In this document: positions 1-7,113 of the stretch, piece by piece
How positions within the stretch are numbered: position 1 is the stretch's first letter
Layout of the letters: the number at the start of each line of letters is the position of its first letter
IMG/VR virus record: IMGVR_UViG_3300034082_000990
Span: 1 to 50,411 of that record
DNA length: 50,411 nucleotides
DNA from: a virus
Reading direction: 5' to 3' (one strand)
The notes under the pieces: generated by a model
Databases searched by the model: none
Told to the model about the DNA's origin: nothing
What the model saw: only the letters and a program-made list of their open reading frames with translations
Made by a program: the position numbers and the translations under genes

Positions 1-179
1 ACCCTTTCGTTATCAAGCATTATATCAGTTGCCACTGACAAAATATGTTCCATAGTATCAATTGCTCCTGTGTAATATGCATCTGATTCGAAATACTCAT
101 CTTCATTTAAAGGTATGTTATTTCTAGCATCCTCTAAATCTTGTTCTAAACTAATCTTATGTATCTTTAGATATTCCAT
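1..179 (-). CDS. Partial small hypothetical protein
   Basis: Open from ATG at 179 to the window edge (59 residues seen, beginning MEYLKIHKIS, acidic, no recognised domain). It is the fourth gene of the leftward operon that starts at 1312, 13 bases after the stop of the preceding gene. Its visible 3' part contains a promoter module (19-41) and an AACGAAAGG leader, so the end of this gene overlaps the start of the next transcription unit. Function unknown. Confidence 0.6.
   Translation of the reverse strand, partial: MEYLKIHKISLEQDLEDARNNIPLNEDEYFESDAYYTGAIDTMEHILSVATDIMLDNER
19..41 (-). promoter_or_regulatory. Left-arm promoter module P1
   Basis: Minus strand TTGTCA, 11-base spacer starting GTGGC, then TATAAT, followed by AACGAAAGG at the window edge. 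Same fixed spacing as the other left-arm modules. It should drive a gene outside the window. Confidence 0.65.
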
Positions 180-192
180 AAAGTGTGATGAC

Positions 193-369
193 CTAGTCAA
201 AATAGCCCTCCGCCCATAATCCTTGTAGAAAACTGACTGTCATCTCCAAATTAGTTCTAAGTTCTGTCTTATCCATTAAATCGGACGGGGATCTAAGATA
301 GAATAACTTAGCATCATGTACTGAGTTAATCATAGTATCTAAATCATCTTTAGTATATCCTAGCATCAT
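193..369 (-). CDS. Small hypothetical protein (58 aa)
   Basis: Starts MMLGYTKDDL and ends AEGYFD. Its ATG overlaps the stop of the upstream gene as ATGA, a typical translational coupling, which supports the gene despite its small size. Helical and acidic, no known domain. Confidence 0.65.
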   Translation of the reverse strand: MMLGYTKDDLDTMINSVHDAKLFYLRSPSDLMDKTELRTNLEMTVSFLQGLWAEGYFD

Positions 370-578
370 AAGCAGAACTCATCTCCTTCAATATAACCAT
401 AGTATTCATTATATGATTGTTTTAAGTTATCAGGAGCAAATTCCATAAACTTAAATTCAGCATATGCTGTGCCCTCATCTAAATTAGCATTGTTCCATTG
501 CTCAAATAGATGTTGCTCAATATCTACTTGAATTGCTCCAAGAAGATGCTCTCCTACTGTATCTGTAAATGCTTCCAT
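366..578 (-). CDS. Small acidic hypothetical protein (70 aa)
   Basis: Starts MEAFTDTVGE. The start codon overlaps the stop of the upstream DUF1281-like gene as TAATG, so it is translated in the same operon. Rich in Asp/Glu and aromatic residues; no family recognised. Confidence 0.75.
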   Translation of the reverse strand: MEAFTDTVGEHLLGAIQVDIEQHLFEQWNNANLDEGTAYAEFKFMEFAPDNLKQSYNEYYGYIEGDEFCL

Positions 579-1312
579 TATGCTTCCGCCTTTCTATATT
601 CAGGAACTTTGGTTTCTAAGTATACACTATGGGTCTGACATTCTTTAACAGCCTCTAGGTCTGCCTCGCCAAGCCAGTTGCAAGCACCGCAGATTTCTCC
701 ACATTCATTCTCGCAGTATTCCATTTGATTAGTTGCATCACAATCACGGCACATGTTATCGTATTCTGATTCTGAGATAACTTCACCACGGAGGAATTCC
801 ATTTCCCCACCCCAACCTGTTTCTTCTTCATATGATAAAGTAAATAGTAATGTTGGGTATTGTGCAGATAGTTTAGAGATAGCACCAAGAGGTCGTGACC
901 ATGCAGTATTAAAGTTATAATGAACTACATAGTTCTCGCCGTTTTCTGCTTCCTCAATAGTTGTATCAGGATACTTGTCATCTTCTGATACAGCAACATC
1001 CCACTTAGTACCCCACTCACGAACATTAAAGTTGTACCAGTCATTGGTCTCAAACTTCATTGCCTGAGAAAAGTCGGTGGAACGAGGAGGCTGTCCATGA
1101 TATACCTCATCAGTAATACCAGCATCTCTATAGTTATAGATATTATGAAAAGCAAAGATAGGATTAACATACTTAGTCTGCTTGACATCATATGATAAAT
1201 CACCTACAGGTGTAATTGAATAGATGAATGGCTTATTCATCTGCTTGATTAAAGATTTTACTTGCTCAGGATTACCTTCGATAGTTAATCCATTAAATAC
1301 CCAATTTGGCAT
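578..1312 (-). CDS. Api92-like (DUF1281, ferredoxin-like fold) protein
   Basis: 244 aa. The N-terminus MPNWVFNGLTIEG matches the NWxxNxLxIxG signature of the Api92/DUF1281 family of phage and plasmid proteins with a ferredoxin-like fold. Around residues 185-212 it has a cysteine-rich tail (C-x2-C, C-x3-C, C-x2-C arrangement) that could bind a metal. First gene of the operon driven by module P2, about 20 bases downstream of the predicted transcription start, with a GAAAGG ribosome binding site. The biochemical role of the family is unknown. Confidence 0.7.
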   Translation of the reverse strand: MPNWVFNGLTIEGNPEQVKSLIKQMNKPFIYSITPVGDLSYDVKQTKYVNPIFAFHNIYNYRDAGITDEVYHGQPPRSTDFSQAMKFETNDWYNFNVREWGTKWDVAVSEDDKYPDTTIEEAENGENYVVHYNFNTAWSRPLGAISKLSAQYPTLLFTLSYEEETGWGGEMEFLRGEVISESEYDNMCRDCDATNQMEYCENECGEICGACNWLGEADLEAVKECQTHSVYLETKVPEYRKAEA

Positions 1313-1339
1313 TTTATATCCTTTCGTTGATATGTTCCT

Positions 1340-1362
1340 ATTATATATTAGACCACTGACAA
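1340..1362 (-). promoter_or_regulatory. Left-arm promoter module P2
   Basis: Minus strand TTGTCA, 11 bases (GTGG type), TATAAT, then an AACGAAAGG leader into the gene starting at 1312. Confidence 0.75.
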
Positions 1363-1369
1363 ATGTCTA

Positions 1370-1385
1370 TATGATATGGGTCACA
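1370..1385. promoter_or_regulatory. CRP/GlxR-like box, degenerate
   Basis: TATGA-N6-TCACA, one mismatch to TGTGA-N6-TCACA, centred about 44.5 bases upstream of the predicted P2 start. Confidence 0.35.
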
Positions 1386-1473
1386 AACGATAATTTGACC
1401 CCTCCAAATTAGTGTTTACACTTCTATATGTAAATCAATATAGATGTGTAAGCTTTGTGGTCAAGATCATAGC

Positions 1474-1540
1474 AAATTCCAGGGAATATAATTGACAGTC
1501 GTAACGACAATATGCTACCCTCATGTCTTTGCGGGCAAAG
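1474..1540. repeat. Intergenic structured element E1 (diverged copy)
   Basis: Contains the family landmarks AAATTCCAGGG, CAGTCGTAA and a terminal GCGGGC, but no DnaA box. It is the least conserved copy with E2. Confidence 0.5.
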
Positions 1541-1650
1541 AAAAACCCCCCAGCTAGTGGGGGGTCTTGAATAATGGCTGCCTGGATTTCCAACGAAAGA
1601 AATAAACCCGCTTTACTTAGCGCCTGGCCATTGAGACTGATAGACGCACC
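1541..1650 (-). ncRNA. Candidate small RNA with own promoter and terminator
   Basis: No gene fits here. On the minus strand a TATAAT (1651-1656) precedes about 100 bases that end in a clean intrinsic terminator, stem ACCCCCC/GGGGGGT (1545-1565) followed by TTTT. No matching -35 hexamer is seen, so the promoter is weak evidence. It could simply be operon read-through with a second terminator. Confidence 0.3.
1545..1565 (-). terminator. Intrinsic terminator, leftward
   Basis: Seven-base stem ACCCCCC/GGGGGGT with a 7-base loop, followed by TTTTC on the minus strand. Confidence 0.7.
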
Positions 1651-1671
1651 ATTATATTTCCTATTAAAACC

Positions 1672-1685
1672 AGGACCTTAGTCCT
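1672..1685 (-). terminator. Short hairpin after the 1693-3278 operon
   Basis: AGGAC-TAAG-GTCCT on the minus strand followed by GGTTTT, 8 bases past the stop of the last gene of the operon; weak terminator. Confidence 0.4.
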
Positions 1686-1692
1686 AGTCTAA

Positions 1693-2058
1693 TTATACCA
1701 TAACTAGTCGACTGTATTTGTCTACGAATGCCGCCAAGGATAGACTGAATACAACCGTGCTCATATCTTCCTCGTACAGTGTAAACGTTTGAGAGGCCCA
1801 GTTAATTACAGGCACCTTGTGTTCGTTGTCCCCTAGTTGATTTACGTAGAGCCCCCATGATAATGTTTGATTCCAGTCTTCTCCAATTAAATGAGAGATT
1901 GCAATACGTGTTGCATATGATGGGTCCTGCCAACGTGTCTCTGCAGCGCTGACAGCATTTGCCAGTTTGGCTAGCATGTCGTGGCCTGCCCAGTGCCCGT
2001 ATAAAAATATTGTATCGCCCTTTTGGTCTTTAAAACCAAAGTTTGCTCTGTCGCCCAT
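1693..2058 (-). CDS. Conserved phage hypothetical protein (MGDRANFGF type)
   Basis: 121 aa, N-terminus MGDRANFGFKDQKGD followed by a FLYGHWAGHDM segment. This type of small protein is familiar from actinobacteriophages but has no assigned function. Last gene of the P3 operon, one base after the zinc-ribbon gene. No membrane segment or catalytic motif is apparent. Confidence 0.75.
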   Translation of the reverse strand: MGDRANFGFKDQKGDTIFLYGHWAGHDMLAKLANAVSAAETRWQDPSYATRIAISHLIGEDWNQTLSWGLYVNQLGDNEHKVPVINWASQTFTLYEEDMSTVVFSLSLAAFVDKYSRLVMV

Positions 2059-2059
2059 A

Positions 2060-2269
2060 TTATTCCGCCGTTTCTAAAGTAGGTACTGCTTCTTCTATTT
2101 TGTTCAATTCTATCACTTCGTATGCGACCTTGTCAAGGCCACGCTTGCTTGCATTGTAGTGGTGACCGCAAAAGAACAGTTCACCTTCTACTAGTTTAAC
2201 TAAGTACATTGCTTGAGCTGTGTTACATTGATCACATGCTATCCATCTTGTTAGATCTTCCGTTGTCAT
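2060..2269 (-). CDS. DUF7455-like zinc-ribbon protein
   Basis: 69 aa with C-x2-C near residues 12-15 (CDQC) and a second motif C-G-H-H near 34-37, spaced like the actinobacterial DUF7455 family. Probably a small zinc-binding protein of unknown role. The family is largely actinobacterial, which supports the host assignment. Start overlaps the preceding stop as ATGA. Confidence 0.7.
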   Translation of the reverse strand: MTTEDLTRWIACDQCNTAQAMYLVKLVEGELFFCGHHYNASKRGLDKVAYEVIELNKIEEAVPTLETAE

Positions 2270-2412
2270 AGTTTTCCTCCTTCGATCATCTCAGATAGAC
2301 GGTCAAGGATCCAGGAATCAATGTCGTTGATATCAATCTCTGACAACTTTTCCATGATCTCTTCACGAGCAAACTTGTATCCATCTGCCCAGCCATCTTT
2401 ATATTCTGACAT
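2266..2412 (-). CDS. Small hypothetical protein (48 aa)
   Basis: Translates to MSEYKDGWADGYKFAREE followed by an acidic helix. The Gly/Trp/Tyr-rich DGWxDGYxxAREE start resembles many tiny actinophage proteins. ATGA overlap with the gene ending at 2269 and position inside a tight operon support it. Function unknown. Confidence 0.65.
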   Translation of the reverse strand: MSEYKDGWADGYKFAREEIMEKLSEIDINDIDSWILDRLSEMIEGGKL

Positions 2413-2421
2413 AATCTCTCC

Positions 2422-2625
2422 TTAGTAACCTGTTGTTTCGTAGTCTGATATGTATGATTCAGTTAAGTTGTACTTATCACGCAGACGACTTACTTTCTCA
2501 ATACTACCAGTTCCAATGTTGAATGTCAATGGAGCCATTCTCTGTGGGTCGAGCCCGTTGATTTCTGCATCCCAATAGGCCCTCTCCATGGAGAGCCTAT
2601 TAGGAGCGGTGAGTTCAAAATACAT
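2422..2625 (-). CDS. Small hypothetical protein (67 aa)
   Basis: Starts MYFELTAPNRLSME. TAATG overlap with the upstream gene. No known domain; alpha-helical by composition. Confidence 0.7.
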   Translation of the reverse strand: MYFELTAPNRLSMERAYWDAEINGLDPQRMAPLTFNIGTGSIEKVSRLRDKYNLTESYISDYETTGY

Positions 2626-3278
2626 TATGCCTCCCTAACGTTGCAAACTTCGGTGTCATCAATTGTGATGTTGCCGTCATTTGATTCAGCATATAATGAA
2701 TCTGTTATAACTGACTCAAGGTCGTACTCTGAATAGTCTGATAGAACATCATATGAATATGTTCCAGTAACTTCTACAGATGCAGTAAACTGAACTTCCT
2801 TGATAAGTTCGATACCAAGCGCTTCAGCAATGTCACGCAATGTATCTTGGTCTTGTGAATCTGCATATGCCTCGCAGATGATTTCCTTGACTGCATCAAT
2901 CTTAGATTGAATAGAATTTAAAGTCTTCTGCGATTGACGGGCATTGTGAAGGTCCCATTCAATACTGGTAACCTTATCTGTAATGTACTCAGGATTAGAA
3001 TAACCATTAATCTTTTTATACGTTACTAATAGATTAGAGTTATATGTATCTGGTACTAAGTGCTCTGTTGTTTCCATTTTTACCTCTTCCGTTGTTGTTG
3101 GTGCAATTGTAGCATGCTCGACTGACAATAATGTAGTCTTACGCCCGCATGGGCATGTGAGTTCTGTCACACCTGAAGGAAAGCCAAATCCATCAGATGA
3201 TGTAAGTTCAATTAAACAATCGCAATGCTCAGGATCACATGCGAATGTGTATTTACTTGATATGAGTTCGTTGGTCAT
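2625..3278 (-). CDS. Conserved phage protein with N-terminal zinc-binding motif
   Basis: Start chosen at the ATG at 3278 (MTNELISSKY), not the longer frame to 3308, because the -10 of module P3 lies at 3286-3291 and the ATG falls at the expected transcription start: a leaderless mRNA. 217 aa. N-terminal cysteines (CDPEHCDC, then CPCGR near residue 42) could bind zinc; the middle is helical and the C-terminus is acidic. No function known. Confidence 0.75.
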   Translation of the reverse strand: MTNELISSKYTFACDPEHCDCLIELTSSDGFGFPSGVTELTCPCGRKTTLLSVEHATIAPTTTEEVKMETTEHLVPDTYNSNLLVTYKKINGYSNPEYITDKVTSIEWDLHNARQSQKTLNSIQSKIDAVKEIICEAYADSQDQDTLRDIAEALGIELIKEVQFTASVEVTGTYSYDVLSDYSEYDLESVITDSLYAESNDGNITIDDTEVCNVREA

Positions 3279-3285
3279 GAAGAGA

Positions 3286-3308
3286 ATTATACACCAGGCC
3301 ACTGACAT
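3286..3308 (-). promoter_or_regulatory. Left-arm promoter module P3 (leaderless)
   Basis: Minus strand ATGTCA, 11 bases (GTGGC type), TATAAT. The start codon at 3278 follows the -10 by 7 bases, so the transcript should lack a leader, unlike the other modules. Confidence 0.65.
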
Positions 3309-3315
3309 TTACAAG

Positions 3316-3378
3316 GAATTCCAGGGAATATTTATGTGAGTCGTAACACACTTTTGCTCCCCTTAGCTTTGAGGGCGC
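3316..3378. repeat. Intergenic structured element E2 (diverged copy)
   Basis: AATTCCAGGG, GAGTCGTAA and a short CCCT/AGGG stem in place of the CCCGC/GCGGG stem of other copies. No DnaA box. Confidence 0.45.
3335..3350. promoter_or_regulatory. CRP/GlxR-like box, degenerate
   Basis: TGTGA-N6-ACACA, one mismatch, centred about 63.5 bases upstream of the predicted P3 start; overlaps element E2. Confidence 0.3.
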
Positions 3379-3379
3379 T

Positions 3380-3456
3380 TGGCGATCCATATCGGACTTG
3401 AACCGACGGCCTCTACCGTGACAGGGTAGCGCTCTAACCAACTGAGCTAATGGACC
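3380..3456 (-). tRNA. tRNA-Asp (GTC)
   Basis: A full cloverleaf folds on the minus strand: acceptor GGTCCAT/ATGGATC (one G-U pair), D arm, anticodon stem CTACC/GGTAG with loop CTGTCAC giving anticodon GTC, T arm with TTCAAGT loop, discriminator G (typical of Asp) and an encoded CCA. The apparent 62-codon reading frame over it is spurious. Confidence 0.95.
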
Positions 3457-3502
3457 AAGAAAAATTGTGAGCAGTTTTTAATCATGCTCAGGATTTTATT
3501 TA

Positions 3503-4510
3503 TTAAAACGCAGAAACTAATTTTTTAATTTTATTTTTTTCTGCGGTTAGAATTGGGTCAAAGCCTGATGCACCAGCCATAAGTGTTTCAGAATTGCCAC
3601 GACCTGAACGATAATAGTCAAGGCGTTCAGTAAGTGCATTGAAAGCACCCCACTTTGTACCCTTGATGTTAGCGTTAGTTGGTGAGTTATGATAAAGGTC
3701 ATCAAGCAAAACGACTTTATTCTCCCACTTAGTTAGCGCAACCTTAGCAGCATCCTTATCTGGCTTAGGATAAATTGTCTGAATCAACTTTGAGAATTCT
3801 GCATCAGTAATTGATTGAGAATAAAGTGCTTGCGCTTCCTTCTCAAATTCATCAAAGTAACCAAGAGCAAGACCAAGAGTCTCACGAGCAACTTGGATGC
3901 GACCTTCAACAGATTGCGTGTGACGAATCTTAAATGATTGCTTTGCATTACGCATTGCAAGATTAAGAGTGTTTTGGCATACTACACGAACAGGGGTAAC
4001 AGCAGCCTGAACAGCCACAGACCCGTCATGAGATGTCCATACGATTAGATACAACTTAGTTGCATCATTTGCGCCTTGTGGGTCAAGCACCATTGTGCGA
4101 GGAATGTCCACAGTACCAAATACAACTTTACCGCTACGCAATGAGCCAGCAGACTCCCAGCGACAGTCAGCGTTTGCATCATGAATTGCATCAGCAAATG
4201 CAAATAGTTCCTCATTCTGCACAGGCTTGTAACGCTTGCCAACAGTGGCAAGAACATCAGTACCCTGATTGAATGGGTTATCACGAATAACTAACTGAGC
4301 ATTTGATACATCATTCCATGTATCTGAGATGTGGTCAGTTAGTGGAGACAGGCGAACATTCCAATTGGAAAGTTTTGCCTCATCCAACATCATTTGAGTT
4401 GTAACATCCTCATCTTGTGTAAAGATGCGATTTGCGAGATTGTGCCATGCAGGTGCGCCACGCAATGCAAAAGCAACTTGACCGTTTTCGGTTTCGAGAT
4501 TATGAGCCAT
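3503..4510 (-). CDS. DUF932 phage/plasmid-like protein
   Basis: 335 aa; the N-terminal RGAPAWHNLANRI and the central conserved region match the DUF932 (TIGR03299) family found in many phages and plasmids, at about the usual length. Molecular function is not established; family members sit in early or replication regions. Single-gene operon of P4 with a GAAAGG ribosome binding site. Confidence 0.85.
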   Translation of the reverse strand: MAHNLETENGQVAFALRGAPAWHNLANRIFTQDEDVTTQMMLDEAKLSNWNVRLSPLTDHISDTWNDVSNAQLVIRDNPFNQGTDVLATVGKRYKPVQNEELFAFADAIHDANADCRWESAGSLRSGKVVFGTVDIPRTMVLDPQGANDATKLYLIVWTSHDGSVAVQAAVTPVRVVCQNTLNLAMRNAKQSFKIRHTQSVEGRIQVARETLGLALGYFDEFEKEAQALYSQSITDAEFSKLIQTIYPKPDKDAAKVALTKWENKVVLLDDLYHNSPTNANIKGTKWGAFNALTERLDYYRSGRGNSETLMAGASGFDPILTAEKNKIKKLVSAF

Positions 4511-4540
4511 TATTTTTTACCTTTCGTTTGATTAGTTGTA

Positions 4541-4563
4541 AGTATAACAGACCCCACTGACAT
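4541..4563 (-). promoter_or_regulatory. Left-arm promoter module P4
   Basis: Minus strand ATGTCA, 11 bases (GTGGG type), TATACT, then AACGAAAGG leader for the DUF932 gene. Confidence 0.7.
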
Positions 4564-4583
4564 TGTCTAGGATTAGTTACTAT

Positions 4584-4595
4584 ATGTCCGAATTG
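4584..4595 (-). repeat. 12-base repeat CAATTCGGACAT, copy 1
   Basis: Minus-strand copy of a 12-mer also present at 9881-9892 and 9933-9944; lies between P4 and its CRP-like box. Confidence 0.5.
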
Positions 4596-4600
4596 GTCCA

Positions 4601-4616
4601 TGTGATTAATCTCACA
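4601..4616. promoter_or_regulatory. CRP/GlxR-type box
   Basis: TGTGATTAATCTCACA, perfect TGTGA-N6-TCACA, centred about 74.5 bases upstream of the predicted P4 start; identical to the box at 6523. Confidence 0.6.
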
Positions 4617-4680
4617 AAATTCCAGGGATATCCACAGGCAGTCGTAACCCTGTGGATAACCCCTCAGATTTGCGGGCCAG
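4617..4680. repeat. Structured element E3 with DnaA box
   Basis: AATTCCAGGG, then ATATCCACAGG and CCTGTGGATAA forming an inverted repeat around CAGTCGTAA; TGTGGATAA at 4651-4659 is a perfect DnaA box, ATATCCACA at 4628 has one mismatch. Ends in GCGGGC and is followed by an imperfect palindrome at 4677-4696. Confidence 0.65.
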
Positions 4681-4706
4681 CTGCATATGCAACTGGTGTT
4701 AGATCT

Positions 4707-4961
4707 TTACAGACCTAACTCATCCCTAGTTAATTTATTTGTTCTCCCATAATTAATAACTTCGGACGGGAGGTAAAGAGCAGTAGTCTTAGTCTTCTTC
4801 AATGTATCATACACATAAGCACGTACATCACCAAAGAAGTTACGTCGATTAGAAAATGCTAACTCAGTTAAGTATTCTTTATCTACGCCTTGCTCTGAAT
4901 AAATTGTTAAATCATTTAACTTATTTGCGTCATAAATTTCTACACGAAATCTATTTTTCAT
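4707..4961 (-). CDS. Conserved phage hypothetical protein (84 aa)
   Basis: Starts MKNRFRVEIYDANKLND; a small mixed alpha/beta protein of a type common in actinophages, function unknown. Second gene of the P5 operon, 71 bases after the previous stop, with an AAAGG site 8 bases before ATG. Confidence 0.75.
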   Translation of the reverse strand: MKNRFRVEIYDANKLNDLTIYSEQGVDKEYLTELAFSNRRNFFGDVRAYVYDTLKKTKTTALYLPSEVINYGRTNKLTRDELGL

Positions 4962-5032
4962 TTTGTTGCCTTTGTTAGTAGTTGTCCCCGAAGGGAGAGC
5001 AGTTTGGCGACATACTCAGGTCGTTGGATTAT

Positions 5033-5449
5033 TTAGAGATAACGAGCAATTTGCTTCATTGTAGAAGCATTTACTGTTTCCTCATCTGTCATCTTGAGAA
5101 TTGTAAGAGCATTTGTGATGTCATCTTTCATTTCCTTGTATGTGTGCTGATGAATTGTCTCAAAGTCCTTCTCAGGCTCAGCAGGGAAATCGCTTTCGCC
5201 TGTTGTGATGTCAAAATCAACATTGAGAGTTTTGTTCCAAGAGCGATAAGATGTTCTGATGTTCTCAGCCTTTGAGAAGCGGTCAATAGCCCACTTTCCA
5301 ATTTCCTTCTGCCACTTTTCATAAGCCTTCTTATACTTTGCTTCGTTGGCTTCTTGTGAGGCATAGTTCTTTTCTAGTTCTGCTAGACGAGTCTCTAGTG
5401 CCTTGATTACCTTTGGTGTTGCCACCTTTACTGTGATTGCTCTACTCAT
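5033..5449 (-). CDS. Coiled-coil hypothetical protein (138 aa)
   Basis: Starts MSRAITVKVATPKVIKALE; residues 17-60 are strongly charged and helical (coiled coil likely). No family with known function recognised. First gene of the P5 operon with an ACGAAAGG leader. Confidence 0.75.
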   Translation of the reverse strand: MSRAITVKVATPKVIKALETRLAELEKNYASQEANEAKYKKAYEKWQKEIGKWAIDRFSKAENIRTSYRSWNKTLNVDFDITTGESDFPAEPEKDFETIHQHTYKEMKDDITNALTILKMTDEETVNASTMKQIARYL

Positions 5450-5487
5450 TGTTATTACCTTTCGTTGGTTGTTTAGTTTGTTTGAGT

Positions 5488-5510
5488 ATTATAGCAGGGG
5501 GGTCTGACAT
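5488..5510 (-). promoter_or_regulatory. Left-arm promoter module P5
   Basis: Minus strand ATGTCA, 11 bases (GACCC type), TATAAT. Only 24 bases separate it from the end of the next upstream gene and there is no CRP-like box. Confidence 0.75.
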
Positions 5511-5534
5511 TTCTGCGACCCCCCTGCCGTTAGA

Positions 5535-5717
5535 TTATACGCCTAGTAGGGTTTGAGCAGATACCGAAGTCCAACGAGTTTCCTTGTTGGGCATTTCTAG
5601 TAGCACACGCACCGAGCCAGATGTTTGTGGGTGGATTTCCTTAATCACACCTGTTTTCTTTGACTTGAGAGTGGTGAATAAATCGCCCACCTGATACAAC
5701 TTGTCGTTGATTGTCAT
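5535..5717 (-). CDS. Small basic SH3-like hypothetical protein (60 aa)
   Basis: Starts MTINDKLYQVGDLF. The pattern of short beta strands (VGDLFTTLKSKKTGVIKEI) suggests a small SH3-like barrel, possibly nucleic-acid binding; inference only. Monocistronic behind P6. Confidence 0.65.
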   Translation of the reverse strand: MTINDKLYQVGDLFTTLKSKKTGVIKEIHPQTSGSVRVLLEMPNKETRWTSVSAQTLLGV

Positions 5718-5747
5718 TTATTGCCTCTTTTCTTTGTTAGGTTGGTA

Positions 5748-5770
5748 ATTATAGCATTGGGGTCTGACAT
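5748..5770 (-). promoter_or_regulatory. Left-arm promoter module P6
   Basis: Minus strand ATGTCA, 11 bases (GACCC type), TATAAT. Confidence 0.75.
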
Positions 5771-5783
5771 TAGTCTAGCCCTA

Positions 5784-5798
5784 TCTCACTATGTGAGA
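5784..5798. promoter_or_regulatory. 15-base palindrome TCTCAC-TAT-GTGAGA
   Basis: Perfect inverted repeat between P6 and its CRP-like box; possible extra operator or a divergent half of the same site. Confidence 0.4.
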
Positions 5799-5807
5799 AA
5801 GTTATTG

Positions 5808-5823
5808 TGTGATAAAAATCACA
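5808..5823. promoter_or_regulatory. CRP/GlxR-type box
   Basis: TGTGATAAAAATCACA, perfect, centred about 74.5 bases upstream of the predicted P6 start. It overlaps the stop codon of the upstream gene (5819-5821). Confidence 0.6.
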
Positions 5824-5959
5824 AGTATTCGGTTAGATCGCCATCCATGATCTCATTTAGCTCTAAGCCTTCTGAGTCTGCGATTGCTTCCCATAGATCC
5901 ATTTCATTAAAGTCTCCATCAGGATGTCGCTCTGATAAGATAGAATAAAGATTATTCAT
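5819..5959 (-). CDS. Small acidic hypothetical protein (46 aa)
   Basis: Translates to MNNLYSILSERHPDGDFNEM followed by an acidic stretch ending TEYL. TAATG overlap with the preceding gene; its stop lies inside the CRP-like box. Function unknown. Confidence 0.65.
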   Translation of the reverse strand: MNNLYSILSERHPDGDFNEMDLWEAIADSEGLELNEIMDGDLTEYL

Positions 5960-6228
5960 TAGTAATCCTCCTCTGGTAGCCAAGCGTGTAAGTGGTGTTG
6001 CTCTATGATTGCGCTAGCGGGTGCATGGTTGCTTCCACGATAAGATACGCCTTCTGGCATTTCGATTAGTCTATTGTAATCTTCTTCGTAGTAGGCATCA
6101 ATAGCCTCGATGCAAGGTTGCACCATAGAAAGTGGAACGGGTGGGTAATGATTACCCTGTAAGTGATAGCCTAGTGCTACTTCTAAATCTAATTCGTTAG
6201 ATAAATCTAATGCTGTATTGTATCCCAT
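5959..6228 (-). CDS. Conserved phage hypothetical protein (89 aa)
   Basis: Starts MGYNTALDLSNELDLEVALG and contains GYHLQGNHYPPVP; ends in an acidic tail. A small protein type seen in actinophages, role unknown. TAATG overlap with the gene upstream, second in the P7 operon. Confidence 0.75.
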   Translation of the reverse strand: MGYNTALDLSNELDLEVALGYHLQGNHYPPVPLSMVQPCIEAIDAYYEEDYNRLIEMPEGVSYRGSNHAPASAIIEQHHLHAWLPEEDY

Positions 6229-6434
6229 TAGTTAGCCACCTTAAGGATAGCCCATGAACCGCCTGCGTTAATTTCATCAAGTGCAGGTTGTAGTGTTGGA
6301 GCAATTAATTGCTTTAGTAATGACTCTAGCATTAGGACCTGCTCTGACTTATCAAGCATAAGTAAGCGGGCACCTGTTGGATTAGTTTCATCAACTTCAG
6401 TTACGAAGCGGAGAGAGTGTTCGATAGTTATCAT
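6228..6434 (-). CDS. Small hypothetical protein (68 aa)
   Basis: Starts MITIEHSLRFVTEVDETNP. First gene of the P7 operon with ACGAAAGG before the ATG. No domain recognised. Confidence 0.7.
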   Translation of the reverse strand: MITIEHSLRFVTEVDETNPTGARLLMLDKSEQVLMLESLLKQLIAPTLQPALDEINAGGSWAILKVAN

Positions 6435-6463
6435 TTATTGCCTTTCGTTGTTGGTATAAGAGT

Positions 6464-6486
6464 ATTATAGCGTAGGCCACTGACAA
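6464..6486 (-). promoter_or_regulatory. Left-arm promoter module P7
   Basis: Minus strand TTGTCA, 11 bases (GTGGC type), TATAAT; leader with ACGAAAGG. Confidence 0.75.
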
Positions 6487-6522
6487 ATTGTGCAACACTC
6501 CCAAGATTAATCTAATTTATTT

Positions 6523-6538
6523 TGTGATTAATCTCACA
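6523..6538. promoter_or_regulatory. CRP/GlxR-type box
   Basis: TGTGATTAATCTCACA, perfect, centred about 73.5 bases upstream of the predicted P7 start. Confidence 0.6.
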
Positions 6539-6600
6539 AAAATCCAGGGGGTTGTGGATAACGCCCGTAAGCCTGTGGATAACCCCGCAGTATTGCGGGC
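6539..6600. repeat. Structured element E4 with two DnaA boxes
   Basis: ATCCAGGGG, DnaA boxes TGTGGATAA at 6553-6561 and 6574-6582 (21 bases apart, same orientation), then CCCGCA/TGCGGG hairpin. Followed by an AT-rich stretch 6603-6670. Confidence 0.7.
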
Positions 6601-6675
6601 TTCCCGCAGCTTTTATTGATCAAATTTATTTTTATGTTTTATTTTGCGTGTGTATTTTTTTTTATTACGAACAGG

Positions 6676-6699
6676 TTGCGCCGCATTACTGCGGCGCAA
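6676..6699 (-). terminator. GC-rich hairpin after gene 6719-6910
   Basis: Nine-base stem TTGCGCCGC/GCGGCGCAA with a 6-base loop, 20 bases past the stop of the leftward P8 operon. No T run follows directly, so termination may be weak. Confidence 0.5.
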
Positions 6700-6718
6700 T
6701 TCCTGAATTCGTTTTACT

Positions 6719-6910
6719 TTATCTCGAAGTGAATTTTGGAACATTGTATCCACTCGCTTCGTGAAATCGTGTTACATCAAATCGCTCATTATCTTTAGCA
6801 AACATTTCAGCGAAATCATTTACCATTTTAGAAAAAACAGCGGGGTGAGTTTTATCGCTAGCATACTTTAGAATTTCTGCGGTTGCGACATAATCTTTGC
6901 GTGTCATCAT
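6719..6910 (-). CDS. Small conserved phage hypothetical protein (63 aa)
   Basis: Starts MMTRKDYVATAEILKYAS; a helical protein of a type widespread in aquatic and actinobacterial phages, function unknown. ATGA overlap with the upstream gene; last of the P8 operon. Confidence 0.75.
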   Translation of the reverse strand: MMTRKDYVATAEILKYASDKTHPAVFSKMVNDFAEMFAKDNERFDVTRFHEASGYNVPKFTSR

Positions 6911-7113
6911 TTTGTTACGACCTTTCGACCTTCACGATAGAAAATTTTTGTGTAGCATTTGCCTGATGGCGTATAAAGATTTACAGTTGAGTATTCGTTA
7001 GCAAATCCCCAATCGGTGAAAGAGAAAAAATCTTTCCATGCTTCGAATTCATCATTGAACGGCTTACTCCAATGAGGAGCATTTTCATCATAGGCAATAG
7101 TTATTTTATACAT
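6907..7113 (-). CDS. Small hypothetical protein (68 aa)
   Basis: Start set at the ATG at 7113 (MYKITIAYDENAPHW), because the longer frame to 7155 would overlap the upstream gene and this ATG overlaps that gene's stop as TAATG. Aromatic-rich; no known domain. Confidence 0.7.
   Translation of the reverse strand: MYKITIAYDENAPHWSKPFNDEFEAWKDFFSFTDWGFANEYSTVNLYTPSGKCYTKIFYREGRKVVTK

Noticed and set aside
3253-3441. 62-codon minus-strand reading frame
   Set aside because: It is read through tRNA-Asp and the control region of the 3278 operon.
3380-3456. tRNA-Asp as an integration site (attP)
   Set aside because: No integrase is encoded in the window and no partial tRNA duplicate was seen.
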